From: Leptobrachium leishanense
Lineage: Eukaryota > Chordata > Amphibia > Anura > Megophryidae
Direction of reading: 5' to 3'
DNA length: 64,000 nucleotides
NCBI GenBank assembly: GCA_009667805.1
Contig: CM019066.1
Coordinates: 327,356,690-327,420,689 of the forward strand
In this document: positions 44,935-56,181 of the stretch, in pieces
How the letters are laid out: each line of letters begins with the position of its first letter
Numbering within the stretch: position 1 is the first letter of the stretch
Notes under the pieces: model-generated
Databases searched by the model: none
What the model saw: only the letters and a program-made list of their open reading frames with translations
What the model was told of the DNA's origin: nothing
Translations under genes and position numbers: made by a program

Positions 44935-45069
44935 CAGGGCTGTCAAACTCTGGTCCCCCAGATGTTTCTGATCTGCAAATCACAAGATTCCCTGGCTATC
45001 TATTGTATTAAAGGTATTCAGGGAATTGTAAGTATCAACATCTGGGGGACAGTGAGTTTGACAGCGCTG
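44935..45069. mobile_element. 135-bp hAT MITE (cagggctgtcaaactc family)
   Basis: Ends cagggctgtcaaactctggt and gagtttgacagcgctg. Flanks GCTTAAAT (44927-44934) and GCTTAAAG (45070-45077) agree at 7 of 8. Inner pairing ccccagatgttt...aacatctggggg. Non-coding. Confidence 0.9.
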
Positions 45070-45077
45070 GCTTAAAG

Positions 45078-45446
45078 GATACTGCCTTTGAAATGCAGAT
45101 GTTGCGGCAGGTTACTGTAAATGAATGGCTCCTATACTTTGTATTGAAATAAAGCCGTTAATGGCGACATATGAGTGGGAATAGTAGCTTATTTGTATCT
45201 CCCCATTAATGTCTGTGTGATTGCAATTGATAATAGAAGTTTGAATGTCTCCAATTTCTCTACACATAATTCTAGTTTGGACCATAATGTGCTTATATTT
45301 ATCCATACCTGATTTGCTTGGCAAGTCACCTATGATGTTTTATTGAAGAAACACCAACTTGCTGTGTATACTTTTGAGGATAGATCCAAAGTACTGCAAT
45401 CAAAATGTAAAGTTGTAAATAACCATCCTCCGGCACCACGATGCTA
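45078..45446. other. Unassigned stretch
   Basis: No gene or repeat recognised. Confidence 0.4.
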
Positions 45447-45454
45447 CTGTGTAC

Positions 45455-46072
45455 TAGAGGTGCGCATTCGTTTCGTAACAAATCGCAATTTGTTTGAAAA
45501 TTTGTTAATTCGTATTTCGGAAGTACTTCCGAAATAATGAATTGATTTCATGTGAATTGAAATGAAAACGAAACAGTATATAACAAAATTGACTCATTAT
45601 ACTATTTCACAAGAGAACCATTGATTAAATGATTTGGGAGCAGGATTTGTTTTATTTAGTGATCCGAAAATTAACTTAATATCAACTATTGAATCAATCC
45701 CAACTTACAACACATTACATACAAGTACTAAAGCAAACGACATTATGAAACTAATCAGAATCATTAGACTTTTACACAAGGCACCCTGTAAATTGGCCTG
45801 TGGTGCTGAATCTGTTGTCAGCACCACAGGCCAATGGACAGCTGAACATTTAACCCTAGCTTGCCTTTTAACAGCAGAATTTGATTTATTGATTGATTTT
45901 ATTTAGGGATCCGAAATTTGACTCAATATCAATTATTGAATCGATCTTAACTTACAATGGGGTTTTTAGTGATCCGATATACGAAATGAAACACGAAACA
46001 AAACTACGAAACAAAATACGAAAACTAAATTATTTTGAAACTAAACGGATTTTCCAGCCGTGTATCCCTCTA
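45455..46072. mobile_element. hAT MITE (tagaggtgcgcattcg, same family as 24035)
   Basis: Termini tagaggtgcgcattcgtttc and cagccgtgtatccctcta. Flanks CTGTGTAC and CTATCTAC agree at 6 of 8. Subterminal ttcgtatttcggaagtactt matches 24088. Contains a 17-bp perfect hairpin (45792-45834, ttggcctgtggtgctga / tcagcaccacaggccaa). Confidence 0.82.
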
Positions 46073-46940
46073 CTATCTACTAGAAATGAAATCTTCATGG
46101 TTAAATATAAATATATTTTAACACATCAAAATACCGTTTTTTATCCTGGAAGTTGATACTACAGTTTAAACTCCAAAAAGCTTCAAACTAAAATGCAATA
46201 GATTACAAAACCATAACATTTGTTTTTACAAAGGACCTTATGGATCAAATGATTCAGTTTATTTTGCCCTTGGAGGCAGAGCTAGATAATGAAAAGCTAA
46301 GAAGCTGTAGAAAGGAAATTGCTGCTCTTCTACCTAAAGGTCAATACTTACAATTAAATTCTGAACTTGCACTTCAGGAAGTGCACATGGGACTTAAAGC
46401 CCTAGGTAGAACTTACTTCAATTCAATTCATTACTTATTGATACATTTTGTGTAGCTTGTGTAGCAAAGGCAGCGTGAGAGTCAGCACGGCCGTATGCAA
46501 AGCTGAAAGCGCAAAGACGAGGCTTTATATAAATTTAAATATAAATTAACCCAATAAATTTTAATTAAGAAGAATCAATTAGTGATCCCGGGGTTATAAA
46601 TCTGGATTGAGCATTTACATCAATCATAAGTAGGGAGTTAGAAGGGCTTTACAGAGGCAATCAACCCAACAAAGGCTGTCATACCCCAATTGTGACCCCA
46701 TCCCACCTCTTTTCCCATGCATATTCCAGTTCTATTCTAGGATGTTTGTGTCTGGTGTTGACAAATATTCATTAGTGGGAAGACATTATATTTTATATAT
46801 TTCTTCCTGTTAACCTTTTGGGGCTGTTTTTTATTTCTTCTAAAAAATGTGGCTTCTGTGCAATAAATATTTTTGACACTTCATAGAGAGGAATTGTGTG
46901 GTTCCAACTTGGACAAATGGAATTGATCGCCCACGGGCAC
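46073..46940. other. Unassigned stretch
   Basis: The frame 46240-46455 shows no recognised domain. Nothing else seen. Confidence 0.4.
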
Positions 46941-46943
46941 TTA

Positions 46944-47314
46944 GGCTAATGTCAGACGAACGCAGTCTGAGCGCACTCTGCGTGTGTGCAAAAATGGACG
47001 GACGTACTGACGGAAGATACTGTAGACATCCCACGGTCCGTTATTGTTGACGGACGTAGAAAAAAAAAGGGAATTATGGGAAACAAAATTAATATGAAAA
47101 ATACAAAAAATTTGAAAAGGATATGAAACGTCATTGTGTGCGTCAAGGTGCTGGACGTGGCAAATGCGCTGTGTCTGACATCTCATCACTCACACAGAAC
47201 GCTACGCGGACGTGGCGCACTCTGAGCGTCCATCTAGCAGTTTTACGTTCTTGCCTAACTTGCGTTCGTTTGCCACGTGCATTGTGCGTTGTGCGCTACG
47301 GCAGCTTCAGTTTG
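46944..47314. mobile_element. PIF/Harbinger-like MITE, right end lost
   Basis: TTA (46941-46943) then ggctaatgtcagacgaacgc. Inner sequence gcgcactctgcgtgtgtgca and gacggacgtactgacggaag mirrors 1-241. It runs into family B sequence near 47315 without the matching terminus, so the right end was lost at the junction. Confidence 0.7.
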
Positions 47315-47853
47315 CCAATCCTGTGGTGAATTCACTATTCACCACAGGGTCTCCGAAGGGCGTCGAACAGGATCCACCAAAGACCGGCGAACGCCGCCGA
47401 TCAGCCTGCCAACCGCTGAACACACCACCAAAAGCAGCCGAAAAAAGTCGATCAGCCACCGAACTGGTTAAAAAGGAAAACACAGAACTCTGCAATTTTA
47501 CAAACAATAAAAAAACATGAAAATGCATGGAAATAATAAAAAAGGTCCTATACAAATTTTTCCTTAAAAATCTAGAAAAATACCTGCAATTTTTTTTAAA
47601 AAAAAATAACATGTCGAACGTCACCACCGAAAATCTGGGCATTTCACCAACATTTCAGTGCAGTTTGGGGTTCTCTGAATACATTAACAATTACTTCTCT
47701 ATGGGACAATTTTTCTGCCACCGAAGGTCACAAAATTGTAGCAATCTTTGGCGAAATGCACTGTATTTTGCTGACAATTCGCCAATATTTTCACGAAATT
47801 GCGCTGTACGTTGAAATTCACAGTTCGGTGCAATTAGGTGGCAAGTTTGTCTC
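47315..47853 (-). mobile_element. Family B fragment
   Basis: Contains gtgaattcactattcaccac + agggtctccgaag, aataataaaaaaggtcctat, gaaaatctgggcatttcacc, attacttctctatgggacaa, tttgctgacaattcgccaat and ttcacagttcggtgcaatt. Left end is fused to the Harbinger-like MITE and the right end stops at a hAT MITE, so neither terminus is intact. The centre is also shortened. Confidence 0.75.
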
Positions 47854-47861
47854 TTATGGGG

Positions 47862-48002
47862 CAGGTTTCACATTCAGGGTTGTTGCCCTCCAGATGTTTT
47901 GGAACTACAAATCCCAAGATGCCCATTCAGCTCAAAGAGTGTCTGAGCATTATGGGAAACCTAGTTTCAAAACTTTTAGGGGGCCATGGTTGCTGACCCC
48001 TG
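47862..48002. mobile_element. hAT MITE (gtcagcaacc group), 141 bp
   Basis: caggtttcacattcagggtt on the left, atggttgctgacccctg on the right. Flanks TTATGGGG (47854-47861) and CTATGGGG (48003-48010) agree at 7 of 8. Middle text ccagatgttttggaactaca + aatccca is typical of this group. Confidence 0.8.
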
Positions 48003-48085
48003 CTATGGGGGTTAGCCACCCACACAATCTTCACCAGGTGGACGGGATTTGAATATGCTGGTGCTGGTCACCAAATTGGTCACCT

Positions 48086-48204
48086 AGGATGAGGTCAGCA
48101 TGCTGACCTCATCCTATCTCCGAACGCTTGCAGCATGCTGACCTCATCCTATCTCCGAACGCTTGCAGCATGCTGACCTCATCCTATCTCCGAACGCTTG
48201 CAGC
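48086..48204. repeat. 35-bp tandem repeat, three copies, palindrome-bearing
   Basis: The unit agcatgctgacctcatccta + tctccgaacgcttgc is repeated three times. The first unit is preceded by gatgaggtcagcatgctgac, making a perfect gatgaggtca/tgacctcatc hairpin at the left edge. Confidence 0.92.
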
Positions 48205-49138
48205 AGTGAGTGTTCTGGGAGATAGGAGCTGATGGATTGGTTTTGCATTTGCACGTGCACTATTATTCCTTCGATCTGGCGTATAAAAGTACACAATTCC
48301 CATGCCATGGGCAATATGTGCCGTGCATGCAACGACTGATGCTGCGTACGTATGGAAATTGCATTAGATAGCTGCAGGGACTTCCGCCTTTTGGAAGCTC
48401 TGAGTTGACGGGCGAGCAGTGTGCTCCGGGAGAAAAGATTAGCAGTTTTTTCTAAAATTAAAAAAAAATAAAAAGATTGGGCAGATGTTGTCAGCGTATG
48501 GTACAGTGTTTACTACCATAATATCTCTTTAAGGGACACCCTCTCCTAGAACATGTTTTCGGTAAAAAATATATTCAAGTTGTAAGATGCACTAGAAGTA
48601 GCAAAATGCATTTTGTAATTACTGTCAATTGGAATCCTAGTCTCCCACACGTGGCTCGGATGAATTATCCTTTGTTTTACAGGATTAATCACTGCACCCG
48701 ACCTTCCTAGAGGAAACCAGAATTAAAAACAGCAGGTGTTCGCACCATTCTCATCTTTCCGCATCCAAACCATCATTTAGGTAGTCTGCTTTTATAATGA
48801 GACTTACTAGATATGTAAAAGTCTATTGACAGCGTTAATTCATTTTGCTTGGAGCCATTGCTACCAAATGACTTGTGGGTCACTTGAAGCGAGTGTGTAG
48901 GTGGACAGCATACCTTCCTTGCTTCTAATTACCTTTTGAAAACCTGCCGAACCAAACCAGCACTTTGAGTCCACAATTCAATCTCTTTTGTGTTCATGAA
49001 AAACTGTTCTTGTTAACGGGCGCTATTAATAAAATTCAAATTTAATATATGATTATCACACCTGGCCCCAAAGTAAAATATGCTGATTGCATACACTATA
49101 CGTCACAGGTAAACTCGCTGAGGGTTAGATACTAAACT
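48205..49138. other. Unassigned stretch
   Basis: tctttaagggacaccctctc near 48528 is of the same kind as 40005. No gene recognised. Confidence 0.4.
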
Positions 49139-49255
49139 AGATACTATTCACTAAGCTCCAAATTACACTGAACAGTGAATTTGACCGTTTGGTGCAATTT
49201 TGGGGCCAATTTGTCTATTCACTAAGCTGTCAATTCATCAAATAAACTATAAAGT

Positions 49256-49780
49256 GTTTTACCAGGAAGGATACATTGAGATTTCTCGTGTTTTCAAGTA
49301 TGTCCTGGGTTCAAGAACATTGAAATGTTACAATTGTTACAGAAATACAACGTAATAGAATTCAAGATATTAAAAACAAAACACAAATATACAGATTAAC
49401 ACAGAAATTAAATTTAGCCATTATGTTACATGTTTACAGGTGCATTCCGTATTGAGGTATGTTAATAGGGAGCTCTTGAGGGACTTTAGACTGGGGGAAG
49501 ATTTGATGGCGTCTGGGAGGTTATTCCATAACTGCGGTGCTCTTTAGGAAAATGAGGATTGAGACACTTTATTTTTGTGTTGTGGTATTGCAAGTAAGGT
49601 GCTGGTCCTGGATCTGAGGTTATCCTGTAGGATGAGGGAACTGCTAGGGGAAGCAGTCTATTCAGGTAGGGTGGTAGCTTCCCAGAAAAGCTCTTAAACA
49701 CCAGGTTGGAAAGGTGAAGGGTGCGTCTAGATTCCATCAACGGCCAGTTTATCTCTTTTAACATGTCACAATGGGGGGTC
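49256..49780 (-). pseudogene. L2-like LINE, 3' end with RT C-terminus
   Basis: Minus-strand reading yields HLSNLVFKSFSGKLPPYLNR near 49680, then in another frame NLRSRTSTLLAIPQHKNK, a stop, and APQLWNNLPDAIKSSPSLKS followed by LKSSLLTYLNTECTCKHVT before TAA near 49424. The WNxLP plus F/L-K repeat ending is the usual C-terminus of L2/CR1-group reverse transcriptases. The 3' untranslated part ends with cccaggacatacttgaaaac and caatgtatccttcctggtaa, identical in kind to the tail of the SINEs in this window. 5'-truncated, with frameshift and stop. Confidence 0.82.
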
Positions 49781-50100
49781 TTGTAGTTACAGATAATTTG
49801 ACAGCAAAATAAGGTGCAATTCGCCACAATTCGGTGAACCAAAACTGTCCCATAGAAGACTATCGTGTCTTCTATTCACAGAATGCCGAATTGCACCACA
49901 ATTCCAGCAAAATGCACGGATTTTCGGTATTTCAATTCAACAGGTTTATACAGACGAATCCCATAGGTTTCAATGGAATATCTTTTTTTTTAAATTGTAA
50001 AGACCGTTTACTCTTCTAATTTTTCGCAAAAAAAACTTTTTGTTTTTTTCGAACACCTTTCTGTATTTTTTAGACAACATTTTTCATTTTCTTTATTTAA

Positions 50101-51008
50101 CACTTTCATTGCTGAGCCATTTCACCTCTGTGTGCCGACCTCATTGCTAGCGTTTTGTGCTCATCATGTTTAAACGGGATTTGAAGTTATGTTTTATTAT
50201 AGGACCCAGACAGATTATATATCCTTATTTTCAGAAGACTCGGCAGATTCAAAATATATCATTATTATGTGTATACATCATGCCCTGCCAGAATACTATA
50301 ACAAAAAAATGTAAATTTACATTCACATTTCATTCATTTACAGTGTGTAGAATAAATTTTTCCCATTTTTCATCCAAACCTTTGTGGTTATATATCGTAT
50401 GGGGCACTCGAAAAAAAATTAAATGGAAACTCGTTGCAGCATTTTCTGAGAAAATATGCAATTTTAACCACAACTGGAAAAGAGGTAAAGGGTTTTTATT
50501 ATTTAAACTTTTTGACCAGAACTTGTGGTTATATGTTGAAACAAAAATTATTAATAAAATGTTAAAGGGGGCGTTGTTATTTAGTAAATGGGGGGGGGGG
50601 GTTTGGGGGTCTCTAAGCAGTTTTGATTTTTTTTTTAAAACTGCCATTAGAGACCCTCTGTGTGTTGTGTGTGTGTTTTTACTTTTTGTTTAAGGCGATG
50701 CCTCTCTGGAGTGTCTAGCCCCACTGGATGAGGAGATAGAGGTGTCCCTTGGAACTCGTCTCCCCTTCAGGCATTCACCAGGCTCCGCTGGGTGGTGTCT
50801 GAAAATGACATCATCATGCACCAGCGCAATAACGTCTGTGCACCGTGAGGTGTCCTACGGAATGGTCTGACTTCAAGGAAGTCAGACCACCATGGGACTC
50901 CAACCTGAGTGGTCACAGTCTCCCCCTGGGCTGCAGAAACCCCGGACATCCTCCGCATGTTGCGGGAAACCCCATGACATCCCCCACACGTCTTCCACAG
51001 TCAAGGGG
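50101..51008. mobile_element. piggyBac-like non-autonomous element (TTAA flanks)
   Basis: TTAA on both sides (50097-50100, 51009-51012). Ends cactttcattgctgagcc and cttccacagtcaagggg; as inverted repeats they match only partly. The right third (ggtctgacttcaaggaagtc, accccatgacatccccc) matches 53600-53765. The A/T-rich 178-residue frame in its middle has no domain I recognise and is probably incidental. Confidence 0.5.
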
Positions 51009-51364
51009 TTAAAAGACTTTCTCTATTTTGTAGCAGATGTTTTTTTATTATTTAGACACATTTCATTGATTTATACTCCTGTTAGGAGAATATGAGTCTT
51101 CCTTCTTTTTTTTTTTTTGCAATTCGGTGGAATTCGCCTATGCTAACTCAGTGCAATTCGGTGGATAACATTGCAATTTGGCGGTTTTCACCCATGTCTG
51201 ATAACTGCTTCAGGAACTCCAATTTCCCCAAAATACGGTGACCATTTGCTAAATAGTGAATTATCCATATTTTCGTCGACATGGAATCGCTGAAATGTGG
51301 TGAATTGTGGTAAAACACATAGCACCGAATTCGCACGCAATTTTGGTGCTTTTTGAATAGACCC

Positions 51365-52274
51365 TTAGATGTTCTTTTTCTTGACATTAGACGCCGTCAC
51401 ACAGACCTGTTACTTACCTGTCACAGGGGTGCCAAGTCGGCCATTTTTACCTGGACACACGTTACTATTTCATGCAGCGGGAGAGCACAGGGAAGGGTCT
51501 GCCCTGCAACGTGTATAATCCATTCCCTATTTTTCCTAATCATGGCAGCTCACCTGAGATTCCTCTGATTTCTCACCTGCGGCATGAGCAATACATGTTG
51601 CAGAGTTGTATTTTCATGCACTGTCCATAAGCATGAATATTTTGTGTCCATGAAAACATGGCTGATCTGGCAACTGGCTTCTGTCATTCCTGGGGTGAAT
51701 CTTGTAGGATTCTTGCTTTTTCGATTTTTGAATTGTTTTGTGACACATATTCCCATTTATTACACTTGGAATAGTGTATTTGTTAGTGTGTACTTAAACA
51801 CCCTTATTTACAACTCCGTTTGTAACTTTAGTTCCTTGCAATGTGTTTTATAATTGGCGTGGTAATCAACAGAGAAGATTTGGGTTTGATTCGTGTTTAT
51901 TTATGTTTGTTCATAATGAGTTCCATGGCAGTTATCTTGAACTATACAGTAATCCGTTAAAGCATAATTCACTCTGTCCCTTGCCTGCCTTCGTCCCTTC
52001 GGGCTTCCTGCACAAATGAACAGACGCGGATTGATGTAGGAATAAAATGCTGCTGTTTACTTAATCTTGTGCTGCGTTAAGTGAAGATATTTAATGCTCT
52101 GGATCCGGAAACTCCTCGAGTATTGATATTTATCTTCCCATTTTTTTTGTCACGAGTATGGATTTTTATTCTCCGAACATTTTTAGCTATGCGGTTGTAA
52201 ATGTCAGGCAGATGAGCCCATATGAACTCTCCATGCATTCGAAGAACTGATGAAGTCAAAAGAAACAAATCCCA
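51365..52274. other. Unassigned stretch
   Basis: No gene or repeat recognised. Confidence 0.4.
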
Positions 52275-52276
52275 TA

Positions 52277-53216
52277 AGGGGTTATTCACAGAGCACAGAA
52301 ATGTCACCGACATTTCGGTGCACTCTCATTCCCCGCACTTCAGGGAATCAAATTTACCCACCCTGCGGTGAATTCAGCATTCACCACAGGGTCCCTGGAG
52401 TGAAGGGAACGGACCCGAAAATCCGCCGCAAAACAACAGCAAAACTGCTGAACAGTGAACGAACACCCAACGAAAAACCAAGCCGAAAATCCGCCGCAAA
52501 ACCGAATCCGATACAATCTGAAGTATTGGATCACTCCAACTGCCGCAAAAACAACATGCCGAACACGTCCGGAAAAAGCCAACGATCTGCCGCACACAGC
52601 GTCCACCAGCCGCCGGAAAAAGCCGATAACAGAACGATTGAAAGTGTCAAAATTGAAACGCCGTTTGCAAAGCAACTACTGAACAAAAATGTCTGGAATT
52701 AACATATAAGATCCTATGAATGACAATAAAAAAGGTCCGGTACAGAAAAAAGAAAAAAACGCTATTTACAAAAAAAATAAAACAGAAAATCATTTTGCCG
52801 ACAAAAATCCAGAAAAATGCCTAAAAGATCCTAAAAAAAATCAATAAATAAAGAGACTTTTTGCTGCAGATTAAAAGAATAAACAGTTTATTAGATATTG
52901 AATAAAAACGGGAATATTTTTAACATTGAAACCTATTGGATTCGCATGATTAAACCTGCCGAATGAAAACACCGAACATCAGGGCATTTCACTGACATTT
53001 CTCTGCTGTTCGGTGTCTGTGAATAGATTAACCATTACTTCTCTATGGGGGATTTCATTGCCTTCGCACAGACAATGTATTTTGCTGTAAATTGGCCAAA
53101 ATTTGGGGAACTGCCTGCTTTCTGAATAGCCAAATGGCCACGAAATGGCATTGTACGGGGAAATTCACTGTTCGGTGCCATTTCGAGGCCAGATCGGCTC
53201 TCTCTGAATAACCCTG
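52277..53216 (-). mobile_element. Family B element flanked by TA
   Basis: Starts aggggttattcacagagcac and ends ctctctgaataaccctg; TA on both sides (52275-52276, 53217-53218). Same blocks as 25137-26060: ccccgcacttcagggaatca, attcaccacagggtccctgg, gaaaatgtctggaattaac, gattcgcatgattaaacctg, attaccattacttc-type text, and gaatagccaaatggcc. Frames of 111-150 residues read the same CG-rich part on both strands and are not shared in phase with other copies. Confidence 0.9.
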
Positions 53217-53218
53217 TA

Positions 53219-53813
53219 AGTAAATTGAAAACCGTAGAGAGTATTCAGCGGGACACACGGTACAAAAGAGAACTGAAAGTGAGTTTTCAATCCAGAGAAA
53301 CCTCGAGCCTTTTCACTTAGATCCCTATCCCAGCCAAGCTGTTAACATTAACAAGTGATCTGCTACATATAACAACCCATTCCATCTCAAACTCGATATT
53401 GCATTGTAATATATTGAAAAGCAATCATTAGCATATCAAACCCCCCTGTGCTTAACTTTATAAAGCAAAGTGAGTGTGCCCCTTTTTCACCTCTTACTGC
53501 AAACAAGCTACAAGGAGCAGCCTTCACACCCATTGTAACAAAAAGTTCAGAAACTTTGCTGCTGCATTACAACAGCGCAATGACATCAGTAAGCAGGGAG
53601 GGGTCTAATGGGACGGTCTGACTTCCTTGAAGTCAGACTGCCCGGGACTTTCTCCTGAGAAGCTGGGGTCTCCCCCCTTGCTGTGGAGACCCCATGACGT
53701 CCTCTGCCTGTAGCGGGGAATCCCCAGGACGTCCCCAACACATCATCCGCAGTGAAGGGTCTAAGGTTATTAGTATAATTAAGTATATTATAAGACCACT
53801 GCTAGATTGAGAG

Positions 53814-53848
<35 letters not shown>

Positions 53849-53910
53849 AACAGAACAGAATAATCTTAAGAACATTAATGTTGTTATAACATTAAATAGT
53901 TTTAAAACAC
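53219..53910. other. Mostly unassigned; repeat fragment 53600-53765 and (TA)n
   Basis: 53600-53765 (gacggtctgacttccttgaa, gagaccccatgacgtcctct, gcagtgaagggtctaag) is a related copy of the right third of 50101-51008. (ta)n at 53817-53846. No gene. Confidence 0.6.
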
Positions 53911-53913
53911 CTA

Positions 53914-55036
53914 GGGCCCTATTACATTCTTCACGCAAAAACACACGCAGAACATGTGAATTTGTGTGCCAAGCTTTAAATGTTATCGCGCGTAAGTCAA
54001 CGCTGGAATTACAATCCTCGCGCATTTTTTCATCTGTCTAGCAATAAGGCTAGGGTCAGACGAACGCATTTTCACGTTGTCTGTGAAAAAGTGCGTTCGA
54101 ACGAATGGACGCATTTTTTCACGGAGTACGCGAGAGCGGTCATACGATGCGCATTTTTCGTCCGTGATTTTGTACGGATCATCAATAAAACACTTTGTGC
54201 ATCTGGACGTTATCTTGGCCGGACATTAGCAGCGTCTGACGTCTCCTAATCACACACACACGCCGCTAGCGGACGCAGCGCACTCTGTACAACCATACTA
54301 GCGGTTTTACGTTCTCGAAAAAATGCGTTCAATTTCCACTTGCGTTGCGCGGCCGGACTTTCGTGCGACCGTACTTCGTATATTGGCTGTCATTGCCCGT
54401 CATTTGCTGCTAGTGCGGCCGTGATTAAGTGCGCCTGCACGCGCGTTCGCACTGCCTCAGTCTGACCCCAGCCTAAAGCGCGTAAAGCGGACGCGCAAAA
54501 ACATGCGAGCAGGCAACGTTGCATGCCGGAAACAGTGCGGACTGTTTTTTCACGCGATTCAGCCAATCAGAATTAAGAACCACAATTATCTCACATTAAG
54601 TTTTTGCGCCTGTCAAAGTCAATCTGCGCATATATGCTGCATCAAAAAAAAAAACATGCTTCTCAAATTTATAGGTTTGGTATGAGTAGAATGTATAACT
54701 ATACTTTTTGGGCTGGTGTATTTGATTTTGGCCAAGTTGATAGGAGTTGCTAAAATTAGGCGCGCAAAGGCTGTGCGTTACAAACTGCGCATAGATTATA
54801 ATACCATCCGCATACCAGCGAGCAAACGCATTTGCGCTCACAATATTAAGTATAGGAAGCGCGAAGTACAGTAAGCTCGTGCAGCATTCAACGCAGGTTC
54901 ACCCGCGGTAGACGTATACGCACGTTTGTTGCGCTGATATTGTAATACGACGTTTAGCGCAAAGGGTTTTACCCCTCGCACTAATGCGTTTTTACGCGCA
55001 CGTGCAAACGTATGCGCGAAGATTGTAATAGAGCCC
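53914..55036. mobile_element. Family A MITE (type I) containing a nested MITE
   Basis: Termini gggccctattaca and tgtaatagagccc flanked by CTA (53911-53913, 55037-55039). Without the insert 54048-54473 plus one TAA it is 694 bp, the size of the copy at 7427. It is the reverse complement in layout of 29455-30184: cgcgattcagccaatcagaa, ccgcggtagacgtatacgca and ggttttacccctcgcactaa. Confidence 0.92.
54048..54473. mobile_element. PIF/Harbinger-like MITE nested in family A element
   Basis: Termini ggctagggtcagacgaacgc and gtctgaccccagcc, flanked by TAA (54045-54047, 54474-54476). The uninterrupted site in 29455-30184 reads, on this strand, gagcaataacgcgcgtaaaa, with a single TAA where this copy has two. 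That shows both the boundaries and the duplication. Confidence 0.95.
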
Positions 55037-55039
55037 CTA

Positions 55040-56181
55040 AAGTATTTTACTAATATAGTATTTGTAATTCTGAGGAAAACTGCATCACTTCTCTGGAACC
55101 CAATGCTTGACATGGATACTTTTCGTACAAAAGTGAAAAACTGCTTCAAAGCAGGTTAGTTAATATAGAAAAATATAACCAGTAATGCTAATCACGAAGC
55201 TTCCTCCATCTTTCCATCTCAGCTTTTATAAGCGGCAAAGACTACAATGCTGATGTCAACTAAAAAGAAGCGGAATGCATAGTATGTGTTTGAGTCATTT
55301 GTTCTGCACTAACTCACAGATGCTTAAGGGTTAATGGGTATGTATAGATTTCCAATAAGTGGAAGGCTGGATTACCTATTGTTCAATTTCCATGAGTCCA
55401 ATTTATCTTCTAATTCCTGTGGCTTACACAAACACCAGCTACACCAGAACAAAGATAAATGAATGTGCGGCGAAATCCTTAAAAACGAGAAATACTTATA
55501 ACGACACACGCAAGAGCACGCAGCACAAAGAGGATCTTACTGCGAAATGATACACAGGTACTTACATCTCGTGCCGCAGTATTTTTCTTGGATTTAAATG
55601 GAGCAAAAGCGGTTTTGATTCCGCTTGCATAGCAAATCAGGGGTGTAGTTTGTTGGACTCAATCACTTAATGGACTTAATGCATTAAACAGTCCCTGGTA
55701 GAGCGGAGACTTTTGCTTCAGAATTAAAAGGGAAATTTGTATATATATATGTATGATTTAAATCATGTTTGTCATCTCAATTACATAGCATACTTTTTTG
55801 CCTGATTCTTGAAGCTGTGGAATTAATTGATACAGGCATTCTGTAGGACCAAGAATAGTAGAGTGGGGCTTCCAATTGAGTTTTAGTTGCAGTTTCTTGC
55901 CGCTTCAAAAAGCACCCACCACCATAAAATACCAAAGACATTTATAGGGTAACCTTCCCAAACAGCTTGAATTTCACCCCTTCACTCCCAAGATTAAGAT
56001 AACTCGGGTCTTTAAAAGCACCCACAGGTGCCCGATATCAGATTATCTTGATCTGCAGCTAAGCAGAAAAAAACCAAATTAAATTAATTTGTTGCATATA
56101 ATGTTCATTTGCATTTGGGCTCCACTAGGTGCCCCTAATGTTTTAGGGGTAGAATGGGGAGGTGTTTTAAAAGAGAGCATG
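55040..56181. other. Unassigned stretch
   Basis: No gene or repeat recognised. Confidence 0.4.

Larger units (their letters stand above)
49139..51364. mobile_element. Family B-related element (tctattcac subfamily) with nested insertions
   Basis: Left part 49139-49250 (actattcactaagctccaaa, ttggtgcaattttggggcca) and right part 51118-51364 (gcaattcggtggaattcgcc, ttggtgctttttgaatagac) are outer pieces; 49815-50096 (attcggtgaaccaaaactgt, gaatcccataggtttcaatg) is the middle. Between them lie an L2-like LINE end (49256-49780) and a TTAA-bounded element (50101-51008). The layout is inferred from matching blocks in 15240-16128. Confidence 0.6.

Noticed and set aside
46240..46455. 71-residue frame with charged, helix-like composition
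   Set aside because: No family motif and no splice or neighbour evidence; kept as unassigned.
50157..50693. 178-residue plus-strand frame
   Set aside because: A/T-rich composition, no domain motif, overlapped by a 105-residue frame on the other strand, and inside a TTAA-bounded element.
52250..52702. 150-residue plus-strand frame with many PRKSAAKP-like words
   Set aside because: Low-complexity reading of the CG/A-rich part of a family B element; reversed frames of similar length exist over the same bases.
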